Of a stretch of DNA of 64,000 nucleotides, positions 1 through 10,961 are shown piece after piece. The notes under the pieces were generated by a model, which made no database searches, was not told where the DNA came from, and saw only the letters and a list, made by a program, of their open reading frames with translations. Both the position numbers and the translations under genes were made by a program. Position 1 is the first letter of the stretch. The number at the start of each line of letters is the position of its first letter. This DNA is from Coffea arabica. Taxonomy: Eukaryota > Streptophyta > Magnoliopsida > Gentianales > Rubiaceae. The stretch is taken from assembly GCF_036785885.1 (NCBI RefSeq), contig NC_092317.1, positions 6,698,501-6,762,500 of the forward strand, in the 5' to 3' direction.

Positions 1-294
1 GAAGATTCTTGGCCACCAAGAACAATCTTTGTCATGCATGCATGGCGGCAGACAGGCCCAAAACACCCGTATCTTCCATTTCACAGGTCTTTCATCTAAT
101 ATTGTGACTCAACAAAGAGAACCATATTCAACCTTTTAACTGTAACTTTGGATACTACAGTCTTTAGCTTATAAATTTGAGTTTCCCTAAGCACTGGTTC
201 CTCTGAGTAACTACATTGTTTTTTAACCACGAATAAAAAAAAAAAGGTGCTTGTTGGAACCTTATCTTTGACTTGGTTTGGACTTCGGACTGTC

Positions 295-300
295 TATAAA
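295..300 (+). promoter_or_regulatory. Candidate TATA box of the first RGF-like gene
   Basis: A TATAAA hexamer lies 80 bases before the chosen ATG at 380, a usual distance for a plant core promoter plus short leader. This is inferred from position and motif only. Confidence 0.4.
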
Positions 301-379
301 GCCAGAGTTCTTTCACATGCTTCCTCTCCGTTCTTTTTGCTCAACGACAACATCCAAAAAGCTAGAAAAGAAACAAGAA

Positions 380-1080
380 ATGGTGTCAACAAGTTTCAGG
401 CATTTTGTGCTTGCAATCATGGTCCTTCTGCTAGCCACGAAGGCTTGTGATGCAAATAGTGATGAAGGTATTTTTCCTCCTTGTCCTTCATTAATCTAAT
501 TTCCATTTATCAAGTTCTCTTGCACAAGAAAGTTTACGCATTTTTTTTCACTTTTTTTTGGCACTTTATAGGTTTCAAGAAAGTTGAAGCTGAGGCTGGA
601 AATGGAATTATGCCGCCAGGAGGAAAAGAAATGCACAATGCAAAGGTAATTATTATACTAGAAATTGTTTTATGTCCAAATTTGGTTACTTGTTTAATTG
701 TCTACAAGAAAATTTGGGTTTGGAACTTGTTGAACTTAGGATTCTATCATAATCTTTTTCAGGAAATTTACAACGCTGGTCCCAGAGTTGCTGCAGATAC
801 TAGTGGTAAATTTGGAGGAAGAAAAATGATGCTTGAGATAAAGGGATTGAGTAATGAAGTGAAGAAAGAGGAAACCAAGAAGACCAGTGAAGAAGCTTCA
901 AAGATTTCAGGTGCAAGTTCCGTTGGAAATAGTAAGCATACATGGAAGGGGAAGTTGAGCATGCAAAGTAAATTGAGTAGTAGAAGTGTCAATCATCATT
1001 TGAAGGTTAACATGGGTGGTTTTATGGCTCTCAATGCCGATTATCATATGGCAAAAACGCATCCACCTAGGAATAACTGA
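380..1080 (+). CDS. RGF: RGF/GOLVEN/CLEL-type secreted peptide precursor, copy A
   Basis: Three coding exons (380-467, 572-645, 763-1080) join in frame to a 159-residue precursor. All introns are GT-AG and the exon phases are 1 and 0. The first exon encodes a typical signal peptide: MVSTSFRHFVLAIMVLLL followed by small residues. The middle of the protein is hydrophilic and lysine-rich. The last 13 residues are DYHMAKTHPPRNN, which fits the RGF/GLV/CLEL mature peptide pattern: an Asp-Tyr start (the tyrosine is sulfated in this family), Pro-Pro near the end and Asn-Asn at the C terminus. Family members are secreted, processed, and act through RGI/RGFR receptor kinases in root meristem maintenance and gravitropism. 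The ATG at 380 was chosen over the in-frame one at 278 because it begins directly before the hydrophobic segment. The family call is strong; the exact orthologue is not determined. Confidence 0.88.
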
Positions 1081-1559
1081 GGATACTGAAGATACTGAGG
1101 ATAGGGAAATTTTGCCTTTTATCCCCCTCATGTTGCAATTTTGTTGACAAATTAGTAGATGCAGTACCGATAGGAAATGAAAGTATACTTGTATGTATTT
1201 GCCAATAGAATTTTAACCCCTTCTCAAATTAATGAATTTTTTCTTCTCCTTCGCAAGATAATTCTTGTTGCACTTATGAAATGATAAAGGTTATCTCCAG
1301 CCTCTTTATTTCCTTGTAAACTCATGAATGGATCTTATATACTTAATTGCTTTCTTGAATGAAACTAAGGGGTAGAAATGGATGTCTTGATTGTCACTGC
1401 CACTGTGTGTGCCTCAATCTTACAAAGCAAAACATACAAAAAACAACAATAAAGGCATCACATGACTGCTTATCTATGCACCAAGTAGTATACAAGATGC
1501 ATGTAGAGCTAAAAAGAGTTACCTATATTCAGCTGAAGTAGCTGTCTTGTTATCTGCAG

Positions 1560-2059
1560 GAAGAAATGACAGGAGCAAAAACTTAAAGAAGTCGGCTGAG
1601 CGTTCTTTAACACAATCTTATAACCAGGTTTCAATCCTTCCATCGTGCAGTATAAAATTATCCATGGTTTTGTGTTCTTTATATCTACGAACGATGCTCG
1701 TCTTCTTTTTCACATGAACGTCTTTGCAGTATGACAGAAGACATTTGAAGGCCAATTCCAAGAATGAAGCAAGCTCAGAGACTGCAGTGACAAGGCCAAG
1801 TGATCTCCCTAAACCTGACCAACTCTGCTCCCAAGAATGTGCAACTGACTCAATTAGTTGCAGCTCAAAATGCTCATCAGTATCTAAAAGTTCAGTTTCA
1901 AAGAAATCAGATCAAGATCAAGATTCATTTCAGAATCTTGACTCTGAAAAACTGCTGAAGGCTGCAAGTCAGATTGTAAATTTGATGAATAAAGACTACC
2001 GAGGAGATGGAGGTCCTCGTCACAGATCCCCAATTAATAATCGTGAGCCTTTGCATTGA
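1560..2059 (+). CDS. Second RGF/CLEL-like peptide precursor unit, first exon not found
   Basis: Two exons, 1560-1627 and 1730-2059, read in one frame across a GT-AG intron (RNDRSKNLKKSAERSL... then YDRRHLKANSKNEASS...). The C-terminal part contains KLLKAASQIVNLMNKDY followed by RGDGGPRHRSPINN, an Asp-Tyr ... Pro-Ile-Asn-Asn block that resembles a second subtype of RGF/GLV peptide; a few residues (REPLH) follow. The entry phase of the first of these exons (two bases completing a codon) is the same as that of exon 2 in the upstream copy, and the next intron is also phase 0, so both units share one gene structure. No good signal-peptide exon was found between 1081 and 1559: the ATG at 1378 gives MDVLIVTATVCAS, but its only phase-compatible GT donor creates a stop codon. 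It may be spliced from the upstream first exon, be a decayed duplicate, or use an exon I could not see. Confidence 0.6.
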
Positions 2060-3970
2060 GGAATACTAGTGTCAGTGTAACAATATGCCATAGATTGGCT
2101 ATGTGCATCATCTATACACACACAACTAACCCAGTTTTGTTTAGCTAATCTAGGGGACAAATACGTAGAAGGATATATTATTGTTCTGTTTTTTATACCA
2201 TGTAACCAAGGATAGAGTAGCAACTCTCAGTACCAGTTTTAGACATGAAATGGTGTTTTAGCTTCTTCTTTTTTCTGCCTTTGTATCCTTATCAGTAACG
2301 CAAAAGGTGGTATGTGTCTGAAAAGTTTTATCAATTGTAGCATCTGGAATTTGGGGTGACCCCAGTTGCAAATTATAATTCTGCTGAAAAATTTGCAGAA
2401 ACTAAAGAGACATCAAGCAAAGCAGCAATGCAGATAGTAACAGAATATATATATATATGTATATATATACAGAAATAGACATCTGTCTTTCACTCCTACT
2501 TTACATATAGTTCAAGTAGGAGAAGCCCTATCAGCAATTGAAGATGCCAGTTAGACATTTCTGTTGGAACCATAAAAAGCTATCCACTCAAAAATTGCAT
2601 GGCTGTAACAGATCAATAATTCAAAACCAACCTGCTGCTTTTAAGTATTGACATGCTTCGGCCTTCGTGAAATCTTTGCAACAGTCAAAGTTTCTCAAGC
2701 ATGAACCATTTGAGACTAGATGAAATCCTGAGGAACAAGAGCAATATCCATACGAATATCAAGACCATGTCATGAAAATCCCTATGAAGTTTCAGCTTAT
2801 TGAACAATTCCTCTAAATGTGACTTGAACAAACTTTACAACTCTGCCTGAACCCATGGTTTTCATGATTTGTTCTGTTATAACTGTATTAGAACTTAGAA
2901 GAGGGATATGAAGAATCACTATCCAAACTAGCCATCCTGTCCGATTTTGTTGTGCTGTTTGAATATTTCTCTTTGCGTTGCAACATCAGAACCCTACATG
3001 GCTAGATCCCTTTTACTGCCACAGCTAAGTACTTTCTTGGCCACGTCTAGGATAGGTGTTGTTTGCCCTGACATAGGCACGGGAAAGAGGAAATGATGTT
3101 CTCCATCGCCTTTGTAGTGGTATCCCTTTTCCAAGATATGGTGGGAATAGCTATGTTGTATCCAGTAGAGAGATTGCCTTTTGTTGTGGGGCAAATTTTT
3201 CTGAAGGATAGTGCTTATGCACGAAGTTATTCAAAGATTGATTTCCTAACATTCATGAAGGCCTAAGCACCTTTGTACATGAAAGCAGGTGCATTGCTAT
3301 TCAATTTTTGGTGTAAGGAGCTGTTGTGATCCACACGGGCTAGGTCTCACAGTTTCAACAGGTACGGCATATCTTTGTTATCTTCAATTGCAGACAGGAC
3401 CTTACTTGAACTGCTTAATTTCCCTTTCAAAGAAAATTATCTGTTCCAAGATGCTGTTACTAATGCATTGCTGCATTGCATGACTCATTCCTGGTAAGGG
3501 GAGATGCTCTTCTAGTCTCTTCAGTTTCTATGATGTTGCCACAGAATTACGAGTAGCAATCTGGGGTCAGTCTACATACATACCAGTTGCTACGGTTGAC
3601 AACTTCTCATGAAGCATACAGACTTTTGCCTTACTGGATTGCAGGTTTCTCCTGATTCAATTCCAACAAATTAAAGTGAATCACGTTTACCCTGAAGCTA
3701 ATGGAAGTCCTGATCTTTTGGCAAAAATGGGCATCACATTTCAAGCTGCTTTTGTAATATCTAATTGTTGCCCTTTGGATTTATGTAATGTGTTGGATGA
3801 AGCCTTTAGGGGTGTTCATTACTGATTCTCGAATAAGATGTCACTGGAATAGTGTAGTGAACTAGTGATTTCATGTCAACTGATTTATGTTGTAAATGTT
3901 GTTGAGACCAGCTCTGGAAAGGACTCGAGGATAGATAAATGGTCACTCTAATATTGACCCGAGTTGTCAC

Positions 3971-4009
<39 letters not shown>

Positions 4010-4885
4010 AAAATTTGAAAAAAAAAAAAACCTTCACATTGTTCTTATAATCATTATGAACCAGCACCAGCTTTGTGATCCTCCGGCCCAATAATAGAGT
4101 CATTTTTTTTCTTGTAATGCAACTTTTATGGAACACATGATAATCATTATGTTTAGATTGAACGATATTCATGAGTTTATATATGTACCTTTTGAATTCA
4201 AATATTCTAAAGATAAATGTGTATTGGGATTTTAAAAAGTTATTTTTTCAAATGACAAAAGTTAATAGTAAGTGTTAAATTTGAAATGATGAATCTTATT
4301 TTGAAATATTAATAAAGTGAAAACATGATATAACAATGGGACGAAATGAGCATTTTTTTTTTTATCGTATATTGATATAAAAACAACAAAGACAAAACAA
4401 AGGTCAAAAAACTTTGGCCATGATGAAGAAATATCGACTGTGTTTGTGTTTGGACAAGAGTTTATTGAAAATATATTCAATGTATATGAAACAAAAAAGT
4501 TATTAAAAACATAAAAGATATATTTAAAAATATAAATGTGATGCAAATAAAAAATTTTTATGTAAATCCCAATACACCCTATCCCTTTTTCTAAATCCAA
4601 AAAAAAAAAAGGAAAAGGAAAACAGGGGTGCTCTTTATCCCTTGACAAAGTTACACGCAACCACCGGAGTTATCAATGCCGTGTGCTCTCGTAGAGCGTA
4701 AGGCCTGACGTTAATTGTTGAGACTGGATCATGAAGCCTACAAGTTGTCCTCTTCTTCCGCCCCAAAAAAGAAAGATACCTAAAGGATATCTATTTGTCG
4801 TCTCCGGAGCGACCTCAACGCATCCAGATCATTTAACCCAAATCGGCACAATACTGCAATTACTAAGCTAAGCTTCAAGAGGGAG
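2060..4885. other. Intergenic, no gene recognised
   Basis: The likely 3' untranslated region of the second peptide unit comes first. Short TA-rich tracts follow (about 2444-2470), then a TA microsatellite at 3972-4003. Open frames here are short, unspliced and carry no recognisable domain. Confidence 0.6.
3972..4004. repeat. TA dinucleotide microsatellite
   Basis: An uninterrupted run of about 16 TA units, directly visible. A poly-A tract follows shortly after. Confidence 0.9.
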
Positions 4886-6337
4886 ATGTCCATCTCACCG
4901 AACCAAAGCCCCCATGTTCTCCTCTTTCCATATCCTACCGCAGGCCATATTATCCCCCTTCTTGATTTGGCCAACTTGCTCCTCACCAAGGGCTTAACCA
5001 TCACCATTTTAGTCACACTACCTAATCTTGCCCTGCTTGATCCCCTCCTCTCTACTCATCCTTCCACTTCTATACAGCCCTTGGTTCTCTCTTTGCCAGA
5101 ACTCGTTAATTCCTCAGGCGTCAACCTCGCTACTCAACTTCGGGCGACTACCCAACTCCGCGACCCCGTCCTTGAGTGGTTCCAGTCCCAGCAATCACCC
5201 CCAGTTGCTATCATATCTGATTTCTTCCTAGGTTGGACCCATCACCTTGCAGCTCAGCTCGGCGTGCCCCGCGTCGTATTTTGGCCATCGGGTGCCCATC
5301 ATGCTTTAATCTTGCACCATCTGTGGCATAACCTGTCGGAAAAAATCAGCTCCATGAATGAAGATTCTATGATTTCCTTCCCCAATCTTCCAAATTCACC
5401 GGCGTATCCTCTCTGGCAAGTCGCCCAAATTATCACTGAATCGAAACCAGGAGAGCCCAACTGGGAATTCTTCAGGGATAATTTCTTGTCCAATGCAAGA
5501 AGTTGGGGCATAATTATCAATTCCTTCAGGGAACTGGAAGATACTTACATAAATCTGGTGAAAACGGAAATTCGTCACGATGAGGTTTGGGCGATGGGGC
5601 CGTTAGTCTTATCTTCTTCTTCTACTGCTACTGCGGGTGACACGTCAGCATTGTCGAACCGTGGTGGGTCCAGTGCGGTCCCACTCGACGAGGTGATGAC
5701 CTGGCTTGATGACAAGGCGGATGACTCAGTTGTCTACGTGTGCTTCGGGAGTCGTGCTGTATTGACGAGTCAGCAAACGGATGCCCTGGCGGCTGCACTC
5801 GAGTGCAGTGGAGTCCATTTCATATGGTGCGCGAGGGAAGCACCCCAGAATAAAGGCCAAGTGTCGAGTGTTGATCAGAACAGTGCATTATTGCCTATGG
5901 AGTATGAAGATCGTGTGGCTGGGAAGGGGTTGATAATCAGAGGCTGGGCTCCACAGGTGGCAATCCTCAAACACAGAGCAGTAGGTGCTTTCTTGACGCA
6001 CTGTGGGTGGAATTCAGTGTTGGAAGGTGTAGCTACTGGGGTGGTCTTGCTTACGTGGCCAATGGGTGCTGACCAATTTGCAAATGCTGGACTATTGGTT
6101 GATGAGCTTGGTTTAGCAATTCCAGCATGTTTGGGTGGACCGAAGGTGGTTCCGGACTCGACCAAATTGGCTCAGGTTTTTGTGGAATCGGTGAGTTTGG
6201 GTGGTCAGCCTAAGAGGGCTAAAGTTGTAGAGATGCGGGATGCTGCCTCCAGAGCAGTCCAAAATGGAGGAAGCTCGAGTAAAGATTTGGATGCTTTAGT
6301 TGAGCATTTGAGGGACCTTAGGCAGGAAAAATCATGA
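4886..6337 (+). CDS. UGT89: UDP-glycosyltransferase, UGT89 type
   Basis: An intronless 483-residue family 1 glycosyltransferase, which transfers sugar (probably glucose from UDP-glucose) to small phenolic or flavonoid acceptors in the cytosol. The N-terminal acceptor domain starts with HVLLFPYPTAGH, placing the catalytic histidine at His21; the partner aspartate is Asp112 in ISDFFLGW. The C-terminal donor domain holds a complete 44-residue PSPG box at residues 354-397, from WAPQ through HCGWNS to the closing Asp-Gln. The final glutamine is usual for UDP-glucose users. The segments NSFRELEDTY and YVCFGS and the overall length match UGT89 proteins. It faces a second UGT89-type gene at 8591-10039 on the opposite strand. 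Acceptor specificity cannot be read from sequence; UGT89 enzymes include flavonol and hydroxybenzoate glucosyltransferases. Confidence 0.93.
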   Translation: MSISPNQSPHVLLFPYPTAGHIIPLLDLANLLLTKGLTITILVTLPNLALLDPLLSTHPSTSIQPLVLSLPELVNSSGVNLATQLRATTQLRDPVLEWFQSQQSPPVAIISDFFLGWTHHLAAQLGVPRVVFWPSGAHHALILHHLWHNLSEKISSMNEDSMISFPNLPNSPAYPLWQVAQIITESKPGEPNWEFFRDNFLSNARSWGIIINSFRELEDTYINLVKTEIRHDEVWAMGPLVLSSSSTATAGDTSALSNRGGSSAVPLDEVMTWLDDKADDSVVYVCFGSRAVLTSQQTDALAAALECSGVHFIWCAREAPQNKGQVSSVDQNSALLPMEYEDRVAGKGLIIRGWAPQVAILKHRAVGAFLTHCGWNSVLEGVATGVVLLTWPMGADQFANAGLLVDELGLAIPACLGGPKVVPDSTKLAQVFVESVSLGGQPKRAKVVEMRDAASRAVQNGGSSSKDLDALVEHLRDLRQEKS

Positions 6338-8590
6338 TTGTTTGTTTCTTCAGAACAGAAATATAATGAGGGATGAGGTGCTGTAACATGACGTAGAAAA
6401 AAAGAAAAAAATAAAGTGCTTAGCATGGTTCTTGAAATATGCATATTCGAATCTTGGGCATTAAATCCAACCTCTCATATCGTAGTTCTGCATTTGCCAT
6501 GTTGTCAACCAAATTTCACCATACCACTTTAGCAGGGTCGTGCCAGAAACGCAAATTATGAGCTAGTACAAATCAAACCCAATCGGGTTTAATTTGAACT
6601 CAATCAAGTTTAGTGGAGTCTAATCAAGTTTAAAAATTTTTAATTTATATAATTTTAAATGAGGGACAAAATAGACATTTTATACTAATATGTGTGTTTT
6701 AAGCTCGATTGAACGCGACAAATTCTTGAACTTCACATATTAGGTTCAAATTTGACTCATCAAGCAGTTTTTCAAACTGTTCAAATTCAAGCTCGAATTT
6801 GATTAATGCAAGAGCAAACTCGTGAGTTATTTGATTAAAGTCGACTCATTTGCACCTGTAATCGGAGAATCAATAAATGTTAGTATGTGCGCTTGTATAG
6901 TTCGCCGCGCATAGGGACTCAAAGAGGAGAACTTTACTCAAAAAACGAAAATGAAAAAAACAGCTGGAGTTACTGGAGATGGAGGACACGACTTGAAGTT
7001 GAAGGAAGCCCATGACTAATTTGCAGGAGAAAACCTTCCAACAATAGAAGGGAATGACCAGTAACGGATGCTTTCCGTTTGTTGGAGTTCCGAGTATATC
7101 GTCGCTTCGGGCATGGCCCTGCTAATTACTGGTACTAATAAAAGTTTGGTTTGATAACGTGAAAAAAAAATGCAGAACTCCAATTCAAGTAGTTGGTTTT
7201 AAATGTTAATGCGGAAGATTTGAGTTCACCTAACTCACTCACCACTTGAAGTTTGAACGCATGCAATGCCTTTTCTTGAATGGTCCTCCCCTTATCAATT
7301 ATCATGATTCTTGGCCAACTACCCAATACCTTCCAAACAATAATGTACCCAGGAATGCAAGTCCATGTGTAGATTGTACCATTCCATTTTGAAATGAATG
7401 CCGGGGATTGAATTTTGTCTGTCAACCGCACCTACACAAATGTCCTTTGAACTCAATTTATTGTTCCAATTCGTATAAAATAGCACAGCCAAACTTTCAC
7501 TATAGTACCTACTATTGATGAATCCCATGCATTACATTAGGCTTGCAAAGACATGAATGATAATACTATTTTTTTTAGGTATAATCCACATGCGTTCGCA
7601 TTCATTTTACGGTCTGCAACTAATTCTGTTCGAGCCGGGTTGGATCCTTTGTAGGAGAAAGCTCTCCCAATAAATTTCAAACTCGAGATCTCATGATTAA
7701 GTGATGCAAACTCCTTTCACTTGCATCAACATCCATTGGCATGAATGATAATACTGTATGATTATGTGTGCCATCGTCAATGCATTGTAAACAATGAGTC
7801 TGTTTGGACAAAGGAAATTTAGAAAAAAAAAATTTGCCTCACAAATTCCAATCACCTTTTTATCTTCCCAACCACCTTTTTATCTCACATACATCACATC
7901 ACAAAAATACTACAGTAAATATCTCAAATAAATCATCCAAATAAACTCTTTTCCAAACAAACTCAATGTCTATAGCCCTATTAAGCCGGTTGAATCGATT
8001 TGAATAATAAATCACAAGTCATTCGATTCATTTAACGGTCTGAATTTAAAAACACATTGTATATGAAAAGACTTTTTAGTCGATCAAACATAAGAATCGA
8101 TTAAGCAGACCATCTCCAAATTGATCAATATATTGGTTTCTCGTATTCACAAGATAACATACTATATATATAAATATATTAGTAATGTGAATCAGCCCAC
8201 CTACCACACCAAATGGGTTCCCAAAATAGGGAGTAAACAATATTGTTGAAGGACGGTGTGAAATTGCTGCCCCGGTTTACGCTTCAAATAACCATGTAGT
8301 TTGGACTCCCTCCTCTTTTTTTTTTTTTTTTTTTTGTTTTTAATGCAGGGCTCATTATTGTTGTTGGAAAAGAGTTTCTTTAACACCAATATGATGCAAG
8401 CAAAAGTCTGCAACACAAAAGTATGACTAGTAGTACATAATTAGCCAAGCCACAACTATAAGAAATGCATAAGCAGAAACTAAATCATCAAATTCAATTG
8501 CAAGCCTGAGCTACAGTTAAACTCCATCTCGCCACATTTTCTGAAAGAATGTTTGATCAAAAACCAACTTTCAATACCGGCTTTTCCATG
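6338..8590. other. Spacer between the two convergent UGT genes
   Basis: No gene seen. It holds degraded repeat DNA (about 6540-6860, rich in repeated CTCGA/TCGAG-like words), a short miniature element at 7796-7966 and a long poly-T tract near 8318-8336 close to the end of the second UGT. Confidence 0.6.
7796..7966. mobile_element. Miniature inverted-repeat element (GTTTGGA family)
   Basis: Begins GAGTCTGTTTGG and ends CCAAACAAACTC, which are near-perfect inverted termini over about 12 bases. The interior is AT-rich without coding capacity. Similar words (TGTTTGGA at the start; tttttaTCtcacatacatca inside) recur at several other places in the window. Confidence 0.6.
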
Positions 8591-10039
8591 TCAACAACTT
8601 TGTCTCTTTGAAGCCTCTTCAGAAAAATGCAACGCCAGATTGTCCAAATTCTTGAACGAACTCCCACCTTCTTGTACGGCATCAAAAGCTGCCTTCTGCA
8701 ACTCCTTGGCCCTTTTCCTCTCTTCTTGAAATCCACAGATAGCTTTAGCCAGAACACCTGCCAATTCATCCGAATCTGGCACATTTTCATCACCCTCACA
8801 AGCTCTAACCCCAACCTCAAGCTCATTGACAATCAAAGTAGCATTAGAATATTGATCAGCACCCATAGGCCAAGCCAACATAGGCACTCCAGCCCCAATT
8901 CCTTCGAGAACAGAATTCCACCCACAATGTGTCAAAAATGCACCAACTGCAGAATGCCTCAAAATCAAAACTTGTGGAGCCCAACCCTTAATCACAAGTC
9001 CCCTCCCAGCCACTCTTTCTTCAAATCCTGGTGGAATTAGACCATACTTTTCACTTTCCTCATGACCCTGCGTAGCTCCCTTAACAGACAAAATAAATTT
9101 CGCCCCGCTCTTCTCCAAACCCAAAGTCAAGGCCTCCATTTGCTCGTTTGTCAAAACAGCCTGACTCCCAAAACACACGTAAATCACGGAATGATCCTCC
9201 TCAATTTGATCCAGCCATGTTAAAATTTCACTAGCCGAAATTGAGCTTGCCCCGCCTCTCTCAGCCGGGCCAGATGCATCACCACTAGCACTAGGTGGCA
9301 ACACTGGCCCCACAGACCACACCCTGGGATGCCCCAAAAAGTCCTTTAGATGATCCATATAAACCCCTTCCAGCTCGGAAACTGAATTGATCACCAACCC
9401 AAAACTGGCCATGTCCCCATCCAAATTTTCTTTAATAGTTTTCGATATGAGGTCAGTCTCATTATCGGCAAAACTACGATAAACAGGGGATAATTGCCAC
9501 CAAGGATAAGATGGGCAATTTGGGACCGGAAGAGGAACATTTTCTTCATCGCTGGAGGGATCTTTCCTTTTTGGCATGTGACGCCAAAGAGAGTAAATAA
9601 CAGACAAAGCCAAGCCACCAGAGGGAGAAAAAACGTACCCGGGAATACTCAGCTCATCAGCAAGCCGATTAGCCGAACCCAGGAACATATCAAAAATGAT
9701 AGCTGTTGGTGGAGAAACATGATTCTTGAACCATTCTTTAAGGGGATTGTGGAGGTTTCTGAGGGTGTACATCATGGTCCGAAAACCCCCAACGGGGAGG
9801 TCCTTGACATTTTCAACACCAGGTGGGATGGAAGGGTGGGATGGAAATGGCAAAACAAGAGTTTGGATGGAGGGGTCCCTGCAGAGAAGAGGGTTTAAGA
9901 GAGGGAGGTTTTTCGGAGTGACTAAAATGGTAATGTCCAGGCCGCGGATGGATAATTGATGAGCCAAGTCTAGGAGGGGTAACATGTGGCCTTGGGCGGG
10001 GTAGGGGAAGATCAAGATGTGAGCTTTTTCCTGGGACAT
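8591..10039 (-). CDS. UGT89: UDP-glycosyltransferase, UGT89B type
   Basis: An intronless minus-strand gene of 482 residues when started at MSQEKAHILIFPYP (ATG at 10037-10039). An in-frame ATG 21 codons further out (10102) is possible, but it would add a leader that family members lack. The motif YPAQGH gives catalytic His18, IIFDMFLG gives Asp117, and the PSPG box runs from Trp353 (WAPQVLIL) to Gln396, ending WPMGADQ. The N-terminal stretch LPFPSHPSIPPGVENVKDLP is characteristic of UGT89B proteins such as the Arabidopsis flavonol 3-O-glucosyltransferase UGT89B1. The expected role is glucosylation of flavonols or small phenolic acids in the cytosol. It lies tail to tail with the UGT89 gene at 4886-6337, which is more diverged from this subfamily. 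The acceptor remains unproven. Confidence 0.93.
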   Translation of the reverse strand: MSQEKAHILIFPYPAQGHMLPLLDLAHQLSIRGLDITILVTPKNLPLLNPLLCRDPSIQTLVLPFPSHPSIPPGVENVKDLPVGGFRTMMYTLRNLHNPLKEWFKNHVSPPTAIIFDMFLGSANRLADELSIPGYVFSPSGGLALSVIYSLWRHMPKRKDPSSDEENVPLPVPNCPSYPWWQLSPVYRSFADNETDLISKTIKENLDGDMASFGLVINSVSELEGVYMDHLKDFLGHPRVWSVGPVLPPSASGDASGPAERGGASSISASEILTWLDQIEEDHSVIYVCFGSQAVLTNEQMEALTLGLEKSGAKFILSVKGATQGHEESEKYGLIPPGFEERVAGRGLVIKGWAPQVLILRHSAVGAFLTHCGWNSVLEGIGAGVPMLAWPMGADQYSNATLIVNELEVGVRACEGDENVPDSDELAGVLAKAICGFQEERKRAKELQKAAFDAVQEGGSSFKNLDNLALHFSEEASKRQSC

Positions 10040-10961
10040 ATTTTTGTTTTTTTGGGTTGATGAATGAAGAATGAGTTTCTGGTTAATTTTTGGTGCCGAC
10101 AAGGAGATGGAGAAGAAAGTCTGGGGTGGGTGGCCTATTATTTTTCTCGTGCAAGATGGGAGATGAAATTGGGACAGGGATTTTTATTTTGTTTCATGTT
10201 AATCTTTGGTAAGATATACAAGACCGGCATATTGTCTCGAAGGGGACAAGGGGCAGGTGCAACCGTTCGTGCCGGTTGTATTCATTTTTCACAGCGCGTA
10301 ACTTCCATTGCACACGATGTAACTTACTTTGCACACAACGTAATTTTACAACACTTTTTTACGGGCCCTACACATAGTGTGAAAATCGAATTACATGTTG
10401 TAATTTGAGCCGCACAAATTTTTGAGGCCACATCGTGACCGTGAACCTTCAGGACGGTTTGAGACAGAGGTCCAAGGACGGTTTGAAAGCAGCCGCCAAC
10501 ATATCGAATATTTGTTCGAGTTCCACTGACGTATATGTTTATGTAAGAGTCTTAAAATTTTATTGGAGAGGCCAAATTGCGGCTAATTGCTTAGAATATA
10601 TGTAAAAAAAAAAAAAAAAATCACACAAATGTTTTTCTGATACACATTATTTCTCATTCTATACCTGCAGAACTAATTGTCAGAAACTCTGCAAAAAGTC
10701 AGTGGGTCAGTGGCCCACAATTTTTTTTTTATTAGCCTCTCCTCGACCCTGCTGACTGGACAAGGCTGGGGACAAGCGGTAAAAAAAAAAAAAAAAAATG
10801 GACCAGGGGTCAAATATATCCCATGAGGTTGCAATAATTTCAGCAATCAGAATGGTCCCCTCATGTCCAAAGCCAGAGGTTGCAATAATTTCACCTGACT
10901 GCTCATCAAAGGGGAACGAAGAGAATAAGAATAACCAGTCATGCATTTGTCAATGATATAG

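Noticed and set aside
1359-1541. 60-codon frame as possible first exon of the second peptide unit
   Set aside because: It has no hydrophobic signal peptide and no donor in the required phase; the ATG at 1378 in another frame also fails because its only phase-compatible donor creates a stop.
2994-3483. Short frames on both strands
   Set aside because: No motif, no splice continuity, composition like the surrounding non-coding DNA.
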